Assembly: GCF_003063455.1 (NCBI RefSeq)
Contig: NZ_NESN01000002.1
Coordinates: 723,538-787,537, forward strand
DNA from: Limnohabitans parvus II-B4
Lineage (GTDB): Bacteria > Pseudomonadota > Gammaproteobacteria > Burkholderiales > Burkholderiaceae_C
Direction: 5' to 3'
Length of the DNA: 64,000 nucleotides
Both the position numbers and the translations under genes were made by a program. Below the pieces are notes generated by a model, which was not told where the DNA came from, did no database searches, and saw only the letters and a program-made list of their open reading frames with translations. Shown here one piece after another: positions 43,059-52,796 of the stretch (position 1 is its first letter; every line of letters starts with the position of its first letter).

Positions 43059-43481
43059 TCAGAGTTTGCGAAAGATCAAAAAGTGATGGCTGGGCTGGCC
43101 GGCCAAAGACCGTTGCCCCTCAATTTGCCGCCCACAGCCCTGAGCGGGCAAGCTGCCCTGCCAGGTGGCCGCGATGCGCTTGCCGTCGTGCGACTCTTCC
43201 AGGGTGAACTCGCCATCGTCCAAATCGGCGACCACCGCATGTGCTTGGTGGTCTCGCTGCAAGGTGCCGCGCAAACTGCCGGGGTGTTCCGGGTGCGGGC
43301 CCAGGTTCAAGGTCCACGGCGCTTCGCTGGCGATTTGTGCGATCCACTCACCTTGCAGCATGCCTGCAGACAGGTCTGCACCCGATGGGCAGATGGGGCG
43401 TGTGGGCAGCACTTGGCAAGCGCTCAGCGTCAGCAAGGCGATCAGGCTGGACAGTCGGGCAAGCGTGGGCGGTGTGTTCAT
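43059..43481 (-). CDS. Small predicted lipoprotein of unknown function
   Basis: A 140-residue protein with a lipoprotein signal peptide; the lipobox is L-S-A-C with Cys22. The rest contains a beta-rich domain (GEWIAQIASEAPWTLNLG, and RGTLQRDHQAHAVVADLDDGEFTLEES) ending in HHFLIFRKL. I do not recognise the family with certainty; a META- or small-barrel-like fold is conceivable. Its start overlaps the stop of rep by 4 bp (ATGA), so it may be translationally coupled to rep. Confidence 0.75.
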   Translation of the reverse strand: MNTPPTLARLSSLIALLTLSACQVLPTRPICPSGADLSAGMLQGEWIAQIASEAPWTLNLGPHPEHPGSLRGTLQRDHQAHAVVADLDDGEFTLEESHDGKRIAATWQGSLPAQGCGRQIEGQRSLAGQPSHHFLIFRKL

Positions 43482-45553
43482 GGTTTGGCTTGCGCCGCCG
43501 CATCGGCTGCGCGTTTGGCGAATTCGGCACGCAAGGCCTTGAGCTTCTCGCGCGGGTCTTCTTTGACGGTGTTTTCGTCCAGGCGCATTTCGGCAATGAA
43601 GCGGCTGGGCAGTGCGGCCACGCTTTCGCGGCCTTTTTTGCGGCGTTTGGTCCAGCTTACCGCCAAGCTGCGCTGTGCGCGGGTGATGCCCACGTACATC
43701 AGGCGACGCTCTTCTTGCAGGCGCAGCAAAATGCCCTCTTGGCTGGCCCCGGCGGTGGTGTCGTCGTCACCCAGTTTGAAGGGCAGCAAGCCTTCGTTCA
43801 CGCCCACCAGTGTGACGTGCGGCCACTCCAAACCCTTGGAGGCATGCAGGGTCGACAGCGTGACCACGTTTTGGTCTTTCTCGCGCTCGCTCAGCGTGGA
43901 AATCAGCGAGATGGTCTGTGCCACCTCCAGCAGGTTTTTGGTGTCGGTGGCATCGGTGCCCGTGGCATCCTCGATCTCGCCGCCGCAACGTCCGGCCATC
44001 CAGTCGCAAAACTCCAGCACATTGGTCCAGCGGGCCGAGGCCACTTTCTCGTTGTCCTCACCGTCGTACAGGTGCGACTCGTAACCGATCTCTTTGAGCC
44101 ATTCGAGCAAAAACGCCAGCGCGTCCGTTTTGCCCAAGGTGTGGCGGGCGCGGTGCTCCAGGTCGTTGATGTAGCGACCAAACTCGTGCAGGCCGTCCAC
44201 GGCGCGGGTGTTCACCGCGCTGGGCAGGCTGCCCGCAAACAAGGCCTCGAACAAACTCAGTTTGTATTGCGTGGCAAAAGTGCCCAACTGGCCCAGCGTC
44301 TGGTGGCCGATGCCGCGTTTGGGGCTGGTGATGGCCCGCAAAAACGCCGGGTCGTCGTCGTTGTTGATCCACAGCCGGAACCAAGCGCACAGGTCCTTGA
44401 TCTCGGCTTTGTCAAAAAAGCTCTGCCCGCCCGACACCTTGTAGGGAATGTTGGCGCGGCGCAAGGCCTGCTCAAAGGGCCGCGCCATGTGGTTGGCGCG
44501 GTAGAGGATGGCAAAGTCCTTGAACTCGCGGTGCTTGGACGGGTTGACCTGGCCACCACGGATCGACTGGATGCGGGCAATCGCCCGGTCGGCCTCGTGC
44601 TCTTCGTTCACGGCATCGACCACGCGCACCGGCTCGCCCTCGCCCAATTCCGAAAACAGCGTTTTGGGAAACAGCTTGGGGTTGGGCTGGATCACGTTGT
44701 TGGCCGCCCGCAAGATGGCACTGGTGGAGCGGTAGTTCTGCTCCAGCTTGATGACCTTCAGGTTCGGAAAGTCCACCGGCAAGCGTTTCAAGTTGTCCAG
44801 CGTCGCGCCGCGCCAGCCGTAGATCGACTGGTCGTCGTCGCCCACCGCGGTGAAGCGGGCCCGCTCGCCCACCAGGTGTTTCAGCACCTCGTATTGCGTG
44901 GCGTTGGTGTCCTGGTATTCGTCCACCAGCACATGGCCCATCTTGGCCTGCCAGCGTTCGCGCACCTCGGGGTACTCGGCCAGCAGCTTCAAAGGCATGC
45001 CGATCAGGTCGTCAAAGTCCACACTTTGGTAAGCCGTCAGCCGCTCTTGGTACAGCGCCATGATGCGGGCAATCACGCGGGCGTTGTCGTCAGGCGCTTG
45101 GGCTGCGGCCTGCTCGGCGTTCAGTCCCATGTTCTTCCACAGGCTGATGGTCCACTGCCACTGGCGGGCGGTGGCCGCGTCGGTGGTGCCGCCGCAATCC
45201 TTGAGGATGCTGGTCACATCGTCCGCGTCCATGATGCTGAACTGGGGCTTGAGCCCCAACACCTGCCCGTCTTCGCGCATGATGCGCACACCCAGGGCGT
45301 GGAAGGTGCAGACGGTCACATCTTTGGCGGCCTTGCCAATCAAATCTTTGGCCCGCTCGCGCATTTCGGCAGCGGCCTTGTTGGTGAAAGTGATGGCCGC
45401 GATGCGCTTGGGCTCCAGCCCGGCTTCAATCAGGCGTCCGATCTTGTGTGTGATCACCCGTGTCTTGCCCGAACCCGCCCCGGCCAGCACCAGGCAGGGG
45501 CCGGAGACATAGTTCACGGCTTCGAGTTGGGCGGTGTTGAGTCCGGCTGACAT
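43478..45553 (-). CDS. rep: ATP-dependent DNA helicase Rep (UvrD/Rep superfamily)
   Basis: A 691-residue SF1A helicase. Walker A is CLVLAGAGSGKTRVITHKIG, Walker B VDEYQDTN, with VGDDDQSIYGWRGA and the C-terminal HASKGLEWPHV and VGITRAQ motifs. The core compares closely with E. coli Rep rather than UvrD, notably ILRAANNVIQPNPKLFPKTLFSELG. The start at 45553 (MSAGLNTAQLEAVNY) is used; an ATG at 45586 would add an unlikely leader. It restarts stalled forks and unwinds DNA 3'-5'. Confidence 0.93.
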   Translation of the reverse strand: MSAGLNTAQLEAVNYVSGPCLVLAGAGSGKTRVITHKIGRLIEAGLEPKRIAAITFTNKAAAEMRERAKDLIGKAAKDVTVCTFHALGVRIMREDGQVLGLKPQFSIMDADDVTSILKDCGGTTDAATARQWQWTISLWKNMGLNAEQAAAQAPDDNARVIARIMALYQERLTAYQSVDFDDLIGMPLKLLAEYPEVRERWQAKMGHVLVDEYQDTNATQYEVLKHLVGERARFTAVGDDDQSIYGWRGATLDNLKRLPVDFPNLKVIKLEQNYRSTSAILRAANNVIQPNPKLFPKTLFSELGEGEPVRVVDAVNEEHEADRAIARIQSIRGGQVNPSKHREFKDFAILYRANHMARPFEQALRRANIPYKVSGGQSFFDKAEIKDLCAWFRLWINNDDDPAFLRAITSPKRGIGHQTLGQLGTFATQYKLSLFEALFAGSLPSAVNTRAVDGLHEFGRYINDLEHRARHTLGKTDALAFLLEWLKEIGYESHLYDGEDNEKVASARWTNVLEFCDWMAGRCGGEIEDATGTDATDTKNLLEVAQTISLISTLSEREKDQNVVTLSTLHASKGLEWPHVTLVGVNEGLLPFKLGDDDTTAGASQEGILLRLQEERRLMYVGITRAQRSLAVSWTKRRKKGRESVAALPSRFIAEMRLDENTVKEDPREKLKALRAEFAKRAADAAAQAKP

Positions 45554-45707
45554 GGGCGTGGGGTGGGGAATGGGGATACGAAGCAAAGCGGGCCATCATA
45601 GCGGCCTGCGCTGGCCGGCTGACCAGAATTTCGCTGCACACGTCCGTTCGGAAGAACTTGTCGGCCAGGGGACCCCATGAGCGCCCAAATGCCACGACAA
45701 TCGATGC

Positions 45708-46676
45708 ATGCTTGAAGTCTTGCGCGTCACTTTCCCCTTCTTTGCCCTGGTTTTGTGTGGCTACCTGGCCGCCCGTAAAGGGCTGTTGCCGCTGGAGGCC
45801 ATTCCCGGTCTCAACGGTTTTGTGCTGTTTTTTGCCCTGCCGTGCATGTTGTTCCGTTTTGGGGCCAGCACGCCGATTGCCCAGCTGCTCGATGCCGGGG
45901 TGTTTTTCACCTATTTGTTGTGTGCTTTGGTCATGGTGGCATTCAGTGTGGCCATCAGTTTGAACGAGCGCATTCGCTGGAACGATGCTTCGCTGGGGGC
46001 CTTGGTGGCGGCGTTTCCAAATACCGGCTTCATGGGCGTGCCCTTGCTGGTGGCTTTGTTGGGGCCTGAGGCCGCTGGCCCGGCCATCGTCACCATTTTG
46101 GTGGACATGGTGATCACATCTTCGCTGTGCGTGGCCTTGTCGCGCATGGACGCGGCGGGCGAGCATGGCGTGGCCGGTGCGGCCCACAAGGCCTTGGCCG
46201 GGGTGGTGCGCAACCCCATGCCTTGGGCCATTTCTTTGGGTGGCGCGTTTTCTTTTTTGAATTTGGAGTTGGTCGGTCCAGTGGCCAAAACCGTGGGTTT
46301 GCTGGCTGATGCGGCCTCGCCCGTGGCTTTGTTCACCATCGGGGCGGTGCTGGCGCGCTCGCAAATGCTGGCCCACGAACGCCCGCACGGGCCGCTGCGC
46401 TGGGGTGACTATTGGCCGATTGCGCTTATCAAGCTGCTGCTGCACCCTGTGTTGGTGTTGTTGGTGGCTGGCGCTGCGGTGCAAATGGGCGTGCTGCTCA
46501 CGCCGTTCGCCTTGATGGTGATGGTCTTGGTGGCCGCTTTGCCCAGTGCCAGCAATGTGTCGCTGCTGGCCGAGCGCTTGGGGGCTGACAACGGGCGCAT
46601 TGCGCGCATCATTTTGGTGACCACGTCGACGGCGTTTTTGACTTTCTCTGGCGCTGTGGCTCTGCTCAAGCCCTGA
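45708..46676 (+). CDS. AEC-family transporter (auxin-efflux-carrier-like permease)
   Basis: A 322-residue inner-membrane protein with ten predicted helices in two halves. The N-terminus VTFPFFALVLCGYLAARKGLL and the FPNTGFMGVPLLVALLG block (residues about 100-120) are AEC family hallmarks. Bacterial members export or import organic acids such as malate; the ligand here is unknown. It is convergent with priA, with 31 bp between the stops. Confidence 0.9.
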   Translation: MLEVLRVTFPFFALVLCGYLAARKGLLPLEAIPGLNGFVLFFALPCMLFRFGASTPIAQLLDAGVFFTYLLCALVMVAFSVAISLNERIRWNDASLGALVAAFPNTGFMGVPLLVALLGPEAAGPAIVTILVDMVITSSLCVALSRMDAAGEHGVAGAAHKALAGVVRNPMPWAISLGGAFSFLNLELVGPVAKTVGLLADAASPVALFTIGAVLARSQMLAHERPHGPLRWGDYWPIALIKLLLHPVLVLLVAGAAVQMGVLLTPFALMVMVLVAALPSASNVSLLAERLGADNGRIARIILVTTSTAFLTFSGAVALLKP

Positions 46677-46707
46677 GAGGTGCAGTGGGGTGGCACTGAC
46701 CCCAGCG

Positions 46708-48813
46708 TCAGATCGCCTGCGGGTCCACATCGACCAGCCATCGGATCACGCCTTTGTGTTCGGGCTGGCTGCGCACCTGGTGCAGCACGCTGTGCAGGTG
46801 CCACAGCATTTTTTGCAGCGCCATTCGGCTCGGGCTTTCAAGCAGCATTTGGGCGCGTTCCACGTCGGCCACGCGCTGCATGCTCATGGGCACGGCGGGG
46901 TACACGCTCACTTGCATGACCAGATCGGCGGTGGCGGGGTCGGCGCTCAGTTGTGCTTCCAGTGTTTCGCGGGCGGCGTTCAGCAGCGCCTGGGCGGCTT
47001 CTTGAGTGCGGGCATCGGCGCGCAGCAGCGCTTGGTGGCTGATGGGCGGCAGGTCGGCGGCGGTGCGCTCGGCCAGTTCACTGGCGGCAAAGGCCGGGTA
47101 ATCGTGCTTTTTGAGCGCTTCAAACAGCGCGTGTTGCGGGTGAAAGGTTTGTACCCACATCTCGCTGCTGGCGCTTTGGGCCGCCTCACGTCCGGCGCGA
47201 CCTGCCGCCTGCATGAGCAGGGCAAACAAACGCTCGGGCGCTCTGAAGTCGCTTGAAAACAGCGCCGTGTCGGGGTTGACAGCCGCCACCAGTGTGATGC
47301 GACGGAAGTCGTGCCCCTTGGCAATCATTTGGGTGCCCACCAGAATATCCACTTCACCCGAATGCACCGAGGCCAACTGGCTCTCCAGTGCGCCTTTCAA
47401 CCGCGTGGTGTCGGCGTCGATGCGGGCGATGCGGATGGGGGCGCCGTCTGGGCGTTTCACATGCGCCAGGAGTTCGCCCAGGTGTTCTTCCAGCTGCTCG
47501 GTGCCGCGTCCAATGGGGGCGATGTCGGCATTGCCACATTCGGGGCATGCCCGTGGCACGCGCTCGGTCAGGCCGCAGTGGTGGCAGCGCAGCGTGCGGT
47601 CAATTTTGTGGAACACCCGGAACGCGCTGCAGTGTTGGCATTCGCTTTTCCAGCCGCAGTCGGCGCAGTGCAGCACCGGGGCATAACCTCGGCGGTTGAG
47701 CAGCAGCATGCATTGTTCGCCGCGCTCCACCCGCTCTTGCAGGGCAGCCACCAAAGGCGCGGACAGCACCGTGCGTCGCGGTTGTTTGTTCATGTCGACC
47801 CGCCGCACTTTGGGCAACAGGCCTGTGCCGATGCGCGAAGGCATCAGCAAGCGCTGGTAACGACCGCCTGGATCGTCGTCATGGGCCGGGCGGCTCAGGT
47901 GCCAGCTCTCCAGCGAGGGGGTGGCCGAGGCCAGCAGCACCGGGGCGTTTTGCAGACGCCCCCGATAGACGGCTAAGTCGCGGGCCGAGTAGCGTGCGCC
48001 TTCTTGCTGTTTGTAGCTGGGGTCGTGTTCTTCGTCGACCACGATCAGTTTCAGGTGCGGCATGGACGCAAAGATGGCCATGCGCGTGCCCAGCACGATG
48101 CGGGCATGACCCGCGTGGGCGGCCAACCAGCCTTTCAGGCGCTGGGCGGGCGTCATGCCGCTGTGCATGGAGACCACGGCGTCCGCGCCGAAACGCGCTT
48201 GCACCCGCTCTTCGAGCTGCGGCGTGAGGTTGATCTCGGGCACCATGAGCAGCGCTTGAGCTTGCGGGGCGGTGGTCAGCATCCGCTCCACGGCTTGCAA
48301 ATACACCTCGGTCTTGCCGCTGCCCGTGCTGCCAAACAACAAGAAAGGCCCGGAGCCACTGGCCATTTGCGCCAGCACGGCGCTTTGCTCGTCCGACAGG
48401 GCGGGGCCGGGCGTGGTCTGCACGGTGCGCTCGGTGTTTTGTTTCTTGAGGCGGCGGGCCAGTTGTTCGTTGCTCAGGTCACGCAGCTGCGGGGGCAGTG
48501 CCGACAAGGCCACTTCTCCCAAAGAGCGCTGGTAATACTGCGCTGAGAACTGCACCAGCTGCCGCCACGCGGGGTCCAGCGGGGCCAAGCCTTCGAGCAC
48601 GCCCAAGACATCGCGCACCGCCGATTCGGGCATGTCCGCAGGTGCGGTATCGCGAAGTGCCCAGACCACACCCAGCACGTCCCGTTTGCCCAAGGGCACA
48701 CGTACCAGTTGCCCCGGTTGCACCACAAAAGGGCTGCGGTAGCTCAGCAGCCCCCCCACTTGGCTGTGGGCCGGGGTCTGGACGGCAACGTCAATCCAGT
48801 GGTGGGTGCTCAC
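46708..48813 (-). CDS. priA: Primosomal protein N' (replication-restart helicase PriA)
   Basis: A 701-residue replication-restart helicase. Walker A is FGSTGSGKTEVYL and Walker B VDEEHD. Two zinc-binding groups are visible: CADCGWKSECQHC and CHHCGLTERVPRACPEC. The C-terminal helicase block has GTQMIAKGHDF and QAAGRAGR. It recognises stalled forks and loads the primosome. It is divergent from nothing within 390 bp; hemE lies further along on the same strand. Confidence 0.95.
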   Translation of the reverse strand: MSTHHWIDVAVQTPAHSQVGGLLSYRSPFVVQPGQLVRVPLGKRDVLGVVWALRDTAPADMPESAVRDVLGVLEGLAPLDPAWRQLVQFSAQYYQRSLGEVALSALPPQLRDLSNEQLARRLKKQNTERTVQTTPGPALSDEQSAVLAQMASGSGPFLLFGSTGSGKTEVYLQAVERMLTTAPQAQALLMVPEINLTPQLEERVQARFGADAVVSMHSGMTPAQRLKGWLAAHAGHARIVLGTRMAIFASMPHLKLIVVDEEHDPSYKQQEGARYSARDLAVYRGRLQNAPVLLASATPSLESWHLSRPAHDDDPGGRYQRLLMPSRIGTGLLPKVRRVDMNKQPRRTVLSAPLVAALQERVERGEQCMLLLNRRGYAPVLHCADCGWKSECQHCSAFRVFHKIDRTLRCHHCGLTERVPRACPECGNADIAPIGRGTEQLEEHLGELLAHVKRPDGAPIRIARIDADTTRLKGALESQLASVHSGEVDILVGTQMIAKGHDFRRITLVAAVNPDTALFSSDFRAPERLFALLMQAAGRAGREAAQSASSEMWVQTFHPQHALFEALKKHDYPAFAASELAERTAADLPPISHQALLRADARTQEAAQALLNAARETLEAQLSADPATADLVMQVSVYPAVPMSMQRVADVERAQMLLESPSRMALQKMLWHLHSVLHQVRSQPEHKGVIRWLVDVDPQAI

Positions 48814-49211
48814 AATATTTCCGGGGTTTTTGGGTGAAATTACCAGTATTGGAGGTTAGCTGAAATCTTGAAACAAGATGTAAGTTGTTGATTTCAAAGT
48901 ACTTTGAGCGCGATCCAGAAAATCTGTGGATAACTTTGTTGAAAACTCGGTCTAGATGGCCTGGAAGCCTTGAAAATCAAGCCTTCCACCAAATTGCCCA
49001 TCCAATGTGCAAGATAAAAAACCCAATGAAATCAAGCACTTGCAAAATGGGTGATACATCGTTTTTGCTGCTTTGCAGCAAGTGCGCTTAGCTGGATGGG
49101 AGGTTCGCTTTTGTGCATAAGTCAAGCAGGTAAAGCCATTTATTTTGTAAAAAAAGCGCTTGGCCCCCTGATTTTTTATGCTAAGGGCCTGATGCGGTCA
49201 GGCCCATGGGT
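48814..49211. other. 398-bp non-coding gap between priA and hemE
   Basis: No gene is seen. The gap is AT-richer than its flanks and contains inverted repeats: ATCTTG aaa CAAGAT (48865-48879), an imperfect stem at 48963-48987, GCACTTGC (49036-49043) with GCAAGTGC (49078-49085), and TTGCTGC ttt GCAGCAA (49065-49081). A perfect DnaA-box consensus TGTGGATAA is at 48925-48933, and a one-mismatch copy (TGTGCATAA) in the same orientation is at 49112-49120. It presumably also holds the promoter of priA and ends in the hemE terminator. Confidence 0.6.
49185..49205 (-). terminator. Probable hemE terminator
   Basis: GGGCCTGA (49185-49192) and TCAGGCCC (49198-49205) form a perfect 8-bp stem around TGCGG. 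On the minus strand it is followed by TTAGCATAAAAAAT, only moderately T-rich, so termination is likely but not certain. It begins 7 bp after the hemE stop. Confidence 0.65.
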
Positions 49212-50330
49212 TCATTTTTGGCGCATGGCCCGTGAATGGCTGTGTACGGTTTCGACCAGGGCCGAGACATGCTCAGGCGGGGTGAACTGGCTGATGCCGT
49301 GGCCCAGATTGAAGATGTGCGTCGGCCCGGTGGTGCTCCGGTCGGTGTGCGGTATGCCAAAGCTGTCGAGGACGCGGCGCACTTCAGTGGCGATGTGCTC
49401 GGGCGGGGCAAACAGCACATTGGGGTCGATGTTGCCTTGCAGCGCCTTGCCGGGGCCGCCCACCTCACCGCCCACCAGGGCGCGGGCACGGCCCAGGTTC
49501 ATCGTCCAGTCCAGGCCCAGCACTTCGCAGTCCAGACCGTTCATCTCGGGCAGCCACAGACCCCCGCCTTTGGTGAAGACGATGCGTGGGATGCGTGCGC
49601 CTTCGTGCTCGGTTTTGAGCTGGGCCAGCACGCGTGCGGTGTAGGCCAGGCTGAACTGCTGGAACGCGCCGTCGGCCAGCACGCCGCCCCAGCTGTCAAA
49701 AATCATCACGGCCTGGGCACCGGCTTCGATTTGCGCGTTCAGGTACTGCGCAACCGAGTCGGCGTTGATTTCCAGAATGCGGTGCATCAGGTCGGGGCGG
49801 CTGTACATCAGGCTTTTGACCTGGCGGTAATCGTCCGAGCCCGCGCCTTCGACCATGTAGCAAGCCAGCGTCCAGGGGCTGCCCGAAAAGCCGATCAGGG
49901 GCACACGGCCGTTCAGCGCCTTGCGGATGCTGGTGACGGCGTCGAACACGTAGCGCAGCTTGTTCATGTCGGGCACGGCCAGCTGGCTGACTGCCGCTTC
50001 ATCGCGCACGTTTTTGGCGAACTTGGGGCCTTCGCCCAAGGCAAAGCTCAGGCCCAGACCCATGGCGTCAGGCACCGTGAGGATGTCGCTGAACAAAATG
50101 GCGGCGTCCAGCGGGTAGCGCTCCAGCGGTTGCAGGGTGACCTCGGTGGCGTAGTCCACATTGGTGGCCAGGCCCATGAAGCTGCCCGCTTTGGCGCGGG
50201 TGTCACGGTACTCGGGCAGGTAGCGACCCGCCTGGCGCATCAGCCACAGGGGGGTGTAGTCGGTGGCTTGGCGCAGGCAGGCGCGCAGGAAGGTGTCGTT
50301 TTGGAGGGGGGCAAAGGAAGAAGTGCTCAT
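49212..50330 (-). CDS. hemE: Uroporphyrinogen decarboxylase
   Basis: A 372-residue heme-biosynthesis enzyme that decarboxylates uroporphyrinogen III to coproporphyrinogen III. The N-terminal [16 protein letters not shown] and the downstream [19 protein letters not shown] are diagnostic, and [15 protein letters not shown] lies near the C-terminus. The ATG at 50330 ([15 protein letters not shown]) is preferred over 50360, as it starts the family-conserved leader. It lies downstream of the dsbD-like gene by about 90 bp on the same strand, probably with its own promoter. Confidence 0.96.
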   Translation of the reverse strand: MSTSSFAPLQNDTFLRACLRQATDYTPLWLMRQAGRYLPEYRDTRAKAGSFMGLATNVDYATEVTLQPLERYPLDAAILFSDILTVPDAMGLGLSFALGEGPKFAKNVRDEAAVSQLAVPDMNKLRYVFDAVTSIRKALNGRVPLIGFSGSPWTLACYMVEGAGSDDYRQVKSLMYSRPDLMHRILEINADSVAQYLNAQIEAGAQAVMIFDSWGGVLADGAFQQFSLAYTARVLAQLKTEHEGARIPRIVFTKGGGLWLPEMNGLDCEVLGLDWTMNLGRARALVGGEVGGPGKALQGNIDPNVLFAPPEHIATEVRRVLDSFGIPHTDRSTTGPTHIFNLGHGISQFTPPEHVSALVETVHSHSRAMRQK

Positions 50331-50421
50331 CCCCCAATTGTCGCAGGCCGGGCCGGGCACTTGGCGTTGGCCCGCGCCAAGCTGGTCGATACCTGCGGCT
50401 TCGACAGCCGCAGAAGGTGCG

Positions 50422-52659
50422 TTAGCGGACGGGCGGGAGCTTTTGCAATGCGCTCAGCACCTCTGCCACACTGGGCAGCTCGGACAAGAGCACCGGAGGC
50501 TGGCCGGGCGGATACAGCGCATAAACGGGCACGCCACTGCGGCCTAGCGCGGTGAGTGCCTGAGTGATGGCCGGATCGCGACGTGTCCAGTCGGCACGCA
50601 TCAGCACCACTTGGCGGGCATCGAAGTCGGCCAACAGCGGTCCATCGGCCAGGGTGGTTTTCTTGTTGTATTGGCAAGTCACACACCAGGCGGCAGTGAA
50701 GTCCACAAACACAGGGCGACCCGCCTCTAGGTGGCTTTGCAGGGCAGCTTCGCTCCAGGCTTGCCAGCGTTGTCCGGGAGCGCCTGGGGCCGCGGCACTT
50801 GAGCCGGCGACCTCTGTCGGCGCTTCTCGCAAGGCGGTCGGCAGTGCGCTGCTGCCCAGCCAGACCAGCAGCACCAAGCTCAAGGAGCCCCATGCCCAAC
50901 GGGTTCGCCCCGACAGACTCAGTGCCCAGACGAGCGCCGCCACGCTCAGCAGCCAAGCCAGCAGGGCACTGGCCCCATCGATGCCGGTTTGCTGCCCCAG
51001 CACCCAGACCAGCCAGACCACGGTGGCGAACATCGGAAAAGCCATGGCCTGACGGAACACCACCATCCACGCGCCTGGCCGAGGCAAGGCGCGGGCAACG
51101 GCCGGCCAAAGGCTGGCCGCCAGATAAGGTGACGCCATGCCCAAGCCCATGGCGGCAAACACCATGAGCGCTTGCCAAAACGGCAGCGCAATGGCCAGCC
51201 CCAGCGACGCCCCCATGAAGGGCGCTGTACAGGGAGAAGCCACCGCGACGGCCAGCACACCCGACAAACCAGCATTCACGGTCGGGTGCTGGCTTTGCCA
51301 TGAGGCGAGCCCACTGGGCACCAGCATGCCGAATTCAAAAACGCCCGCCAAATTGAGGCCCAAGAGGGTGAACAGCAGGGCCAGACCCGCCACCACAGGC
51401 GGGGACTGCAGCTGAAAGCCCCAGCCCAGTTGCTCGCCAGCCGAGCGCAGGCCCAGCATCAGGCCTCCCAACAGCAAGAAAGACAGCACCACACCCACGG
51501 TGTACGCCAGGCCTGCAGCGCGGTGTTCATGTTGTTGAGCGGGTTGGGCAAACCCCAGCACCTTGATGGCCAGCACGGGAAACACACAGGGCATGAGGTT
51601 GAGTAAAAGGCCACCCAAAAATGCCCCCAGTACGGCCAGCAAGACGCTCAGTGGTGTGGCGCTGGCTGCGGCCAGGGGGTGGCTGGGTGCCTTGGCCGCG
51701 TTTTGGGCCAGCGCTTTGGCCAGCTCCGGCGACACGCCCGCTGGGGGTGTTTGGGTCAGTGCAGGCCATGTGCCTTCAATAGGTGTTTCAACTTCAAAGG
51801 CGGGGCCTTTGGGCGACGACTCGGGACCGACCGCGACCACCCAGCGCAGAGTGGCAGGGCTGTCGGTGCGCTCTTCAGTCACGGGAATGCTTGCACTCCA
51901 GACGGCACCTTGCCAGTTTTGCGTCCAGTCGGTGCCTTGTGCCGCGGCGTTTTGGACGATGCCCGCTGTGACCGGAAAGGCGCTCAGCGTTTGGCCACGC
52001 CAGTTCACGGGCAGGCCATGCACGCGCAGCTGCAAGCGTTGACCGTCTTCGCTCACACGGGTTTGACCACCGGTGACCCATGTGCCTGCTTGTTGCAATG
52101 GGGCCAGCGGTTTGGGGCTGAGTTGGTGGGCTGCGTCAAAAGCGGCGCCATAAAGGGCGGTGGCACTTTGTGCGGGCAGATTCAGGCTGAACTGCCCCTC
52201 TTGCGGAATGCATTCTTGGCGGCAGACCAACCACTCGGCGCGCAGAGCGATCTTGAGTGGACCCACCACCGGCGGTTTGAAGTCCGGACCCACAGTGACA
52301 GGGACGCTCAGTAACAACTTGCCTTCGTAACCGTAATTGGCCAAGGTGCCGATCGGAATTTTCTTGGGCAGTGGCCAGGCGATATCCCCTGCGCTGAGCC
52401 CTGCCGGCAAGGTCCAGTGCAGTTGCGTGGGCAAGCCCGAGTCGCCCGGGTTTTGCCAATAGGTGTGCCAGTGCGGCTGGTGCGTGATTTGCAAGCCCAG
52501 CCAAAAGGTCTGACCGGGCTGCAAGCCTTGCGGGGCATGAGCCACCAATTCAGCCAAAACCTGCTCAGTCTTGACGGTGCTGCTGGATGTTTGGGCGTGG
52601 CTGACGATGCCCAGCAGCAGCAGGGCGGTCAAGGCAAAACGGAAGAACAATTTCAGCAT
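50422..52659 (-). CDS. dsbD: DsbD/ScsB-like thiol:disulfide reductase
   Basis: A 745-residue membrane protein that passes electrons from thioredoxin to the periplasm. A signal peptide ([23 protein letters not shown]) is followed by an N-terminal DsbD-type domain with a Cys pair CRQEC (CX3C), then about eight membrane helices with [20 protein letters not shown] and [18 protein letters not shown]ys residues, then a C-terminal thioredoxin-like domain with [14 protein letters not shown]. The N-terminal pair differs from the CX5C of E. coli DsbD, which suits the longer ScsB-like group. Confidence 0.88.
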   Translation of the reverse strand: MLKLFFRFALTALLLLGIVSHAQTSSSTVKTEQVLAELVAHAPQGLQPGQTFWLGLQITHQPHWHTYWQNPGDSGLPTQLHWTLPAGLSAGDIAWPLPKKIPIGTLANYGYEGKLLLSVPVTVGPDFKPPVVGPLKIALRAEWLVCRQECIPQEGQFSLNLPAQSATALYGAAFDAAHQLSPKPLAPLQQAGTWVTGGQTRVSEDGQRLQLRVHGLPVNWRGQTLSAFPVTAGIVQNAAAQGTDWTQNWQGAVWSASIPVTEERTDSPATLRWVVAVGPESSPKGPAFEVETPIEGTWPALTQTPPAGVSPELAKALAQNAAKAPSHPLAAASATPLSVLLAVLGAFLGGLLLNLMPCVFPVLAIKVLGFAQPAQQHEHRAAGLAYTVGVVLSFLLLGGLMLGLRSAGEQLGWGFQLQSPPVVAGLALLFTLLGLNLAGVFEFGMLVPSGLASWQSQHPTVNAGLSGVLAVAVASPCTAPFMGASLGLAIALPFWQALMVFAAMGLGMASPYLAASLWPAVARALPRPGAWMVVFRQAMAFPMFATVVWLVWVLGQQTGIDGASALLAWLLSVAALVWALSLSGRTRWAWGSLSLVLLVWLGSSALPTALREAPTEVAGSSAAAPGAPGQRWQAWSEAALQSHLEAGRPVFVDFTAAWCVTCQYNKKTTLADGPLLADFDARQVVLMRADWTRRDPAITQALTALGRSGVPVYALYPPGQPPVLLSELPSVAEVLSALQKLPPVR

Positions 52660-52796
52660 GCGGGGCAACAGTCTTGGTCAAGCGGTCGAAAAACAGCTGG
52701 CACTTTACACCTGCGCAGCTGCAGGGGCTGGGGCGATGACAGCAAGCCCGTGGGGATGGCACGCTCTTTGGACTGGCTGTCTATTAAGATGCGACC

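Noticed and set aside
42579..44084. 501-residue plus-strand frame opposite tonB and the lipoprotein
   Set aside because: The Gly/Arg-rich start is the complement of the TonB proline spacer; no independent support.
43241..45550. 769-residue open frame on the plus strand opposite rep
   Set aside because: It mirrors the rep reading frame on the other strand; the protein is low-complexity His/Val/Gly/Arg-rich with no recognisable domain, while rep has every helicase motif.
48925..49120. Chromosomal replication origin at the priA-hemE gap
   Set aside because: Only one perfect and one near DnaA box, no dnaA, dnaN, rpmH or parAB nearby, and no AT-rich unwinding repeats; a titration or chance site is more likely.
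49236..50555. 439-residue plus-strand frame opposite hemE
   Set aside because: Exact shadow of hemE, which is certain; no ribosome site or domain.
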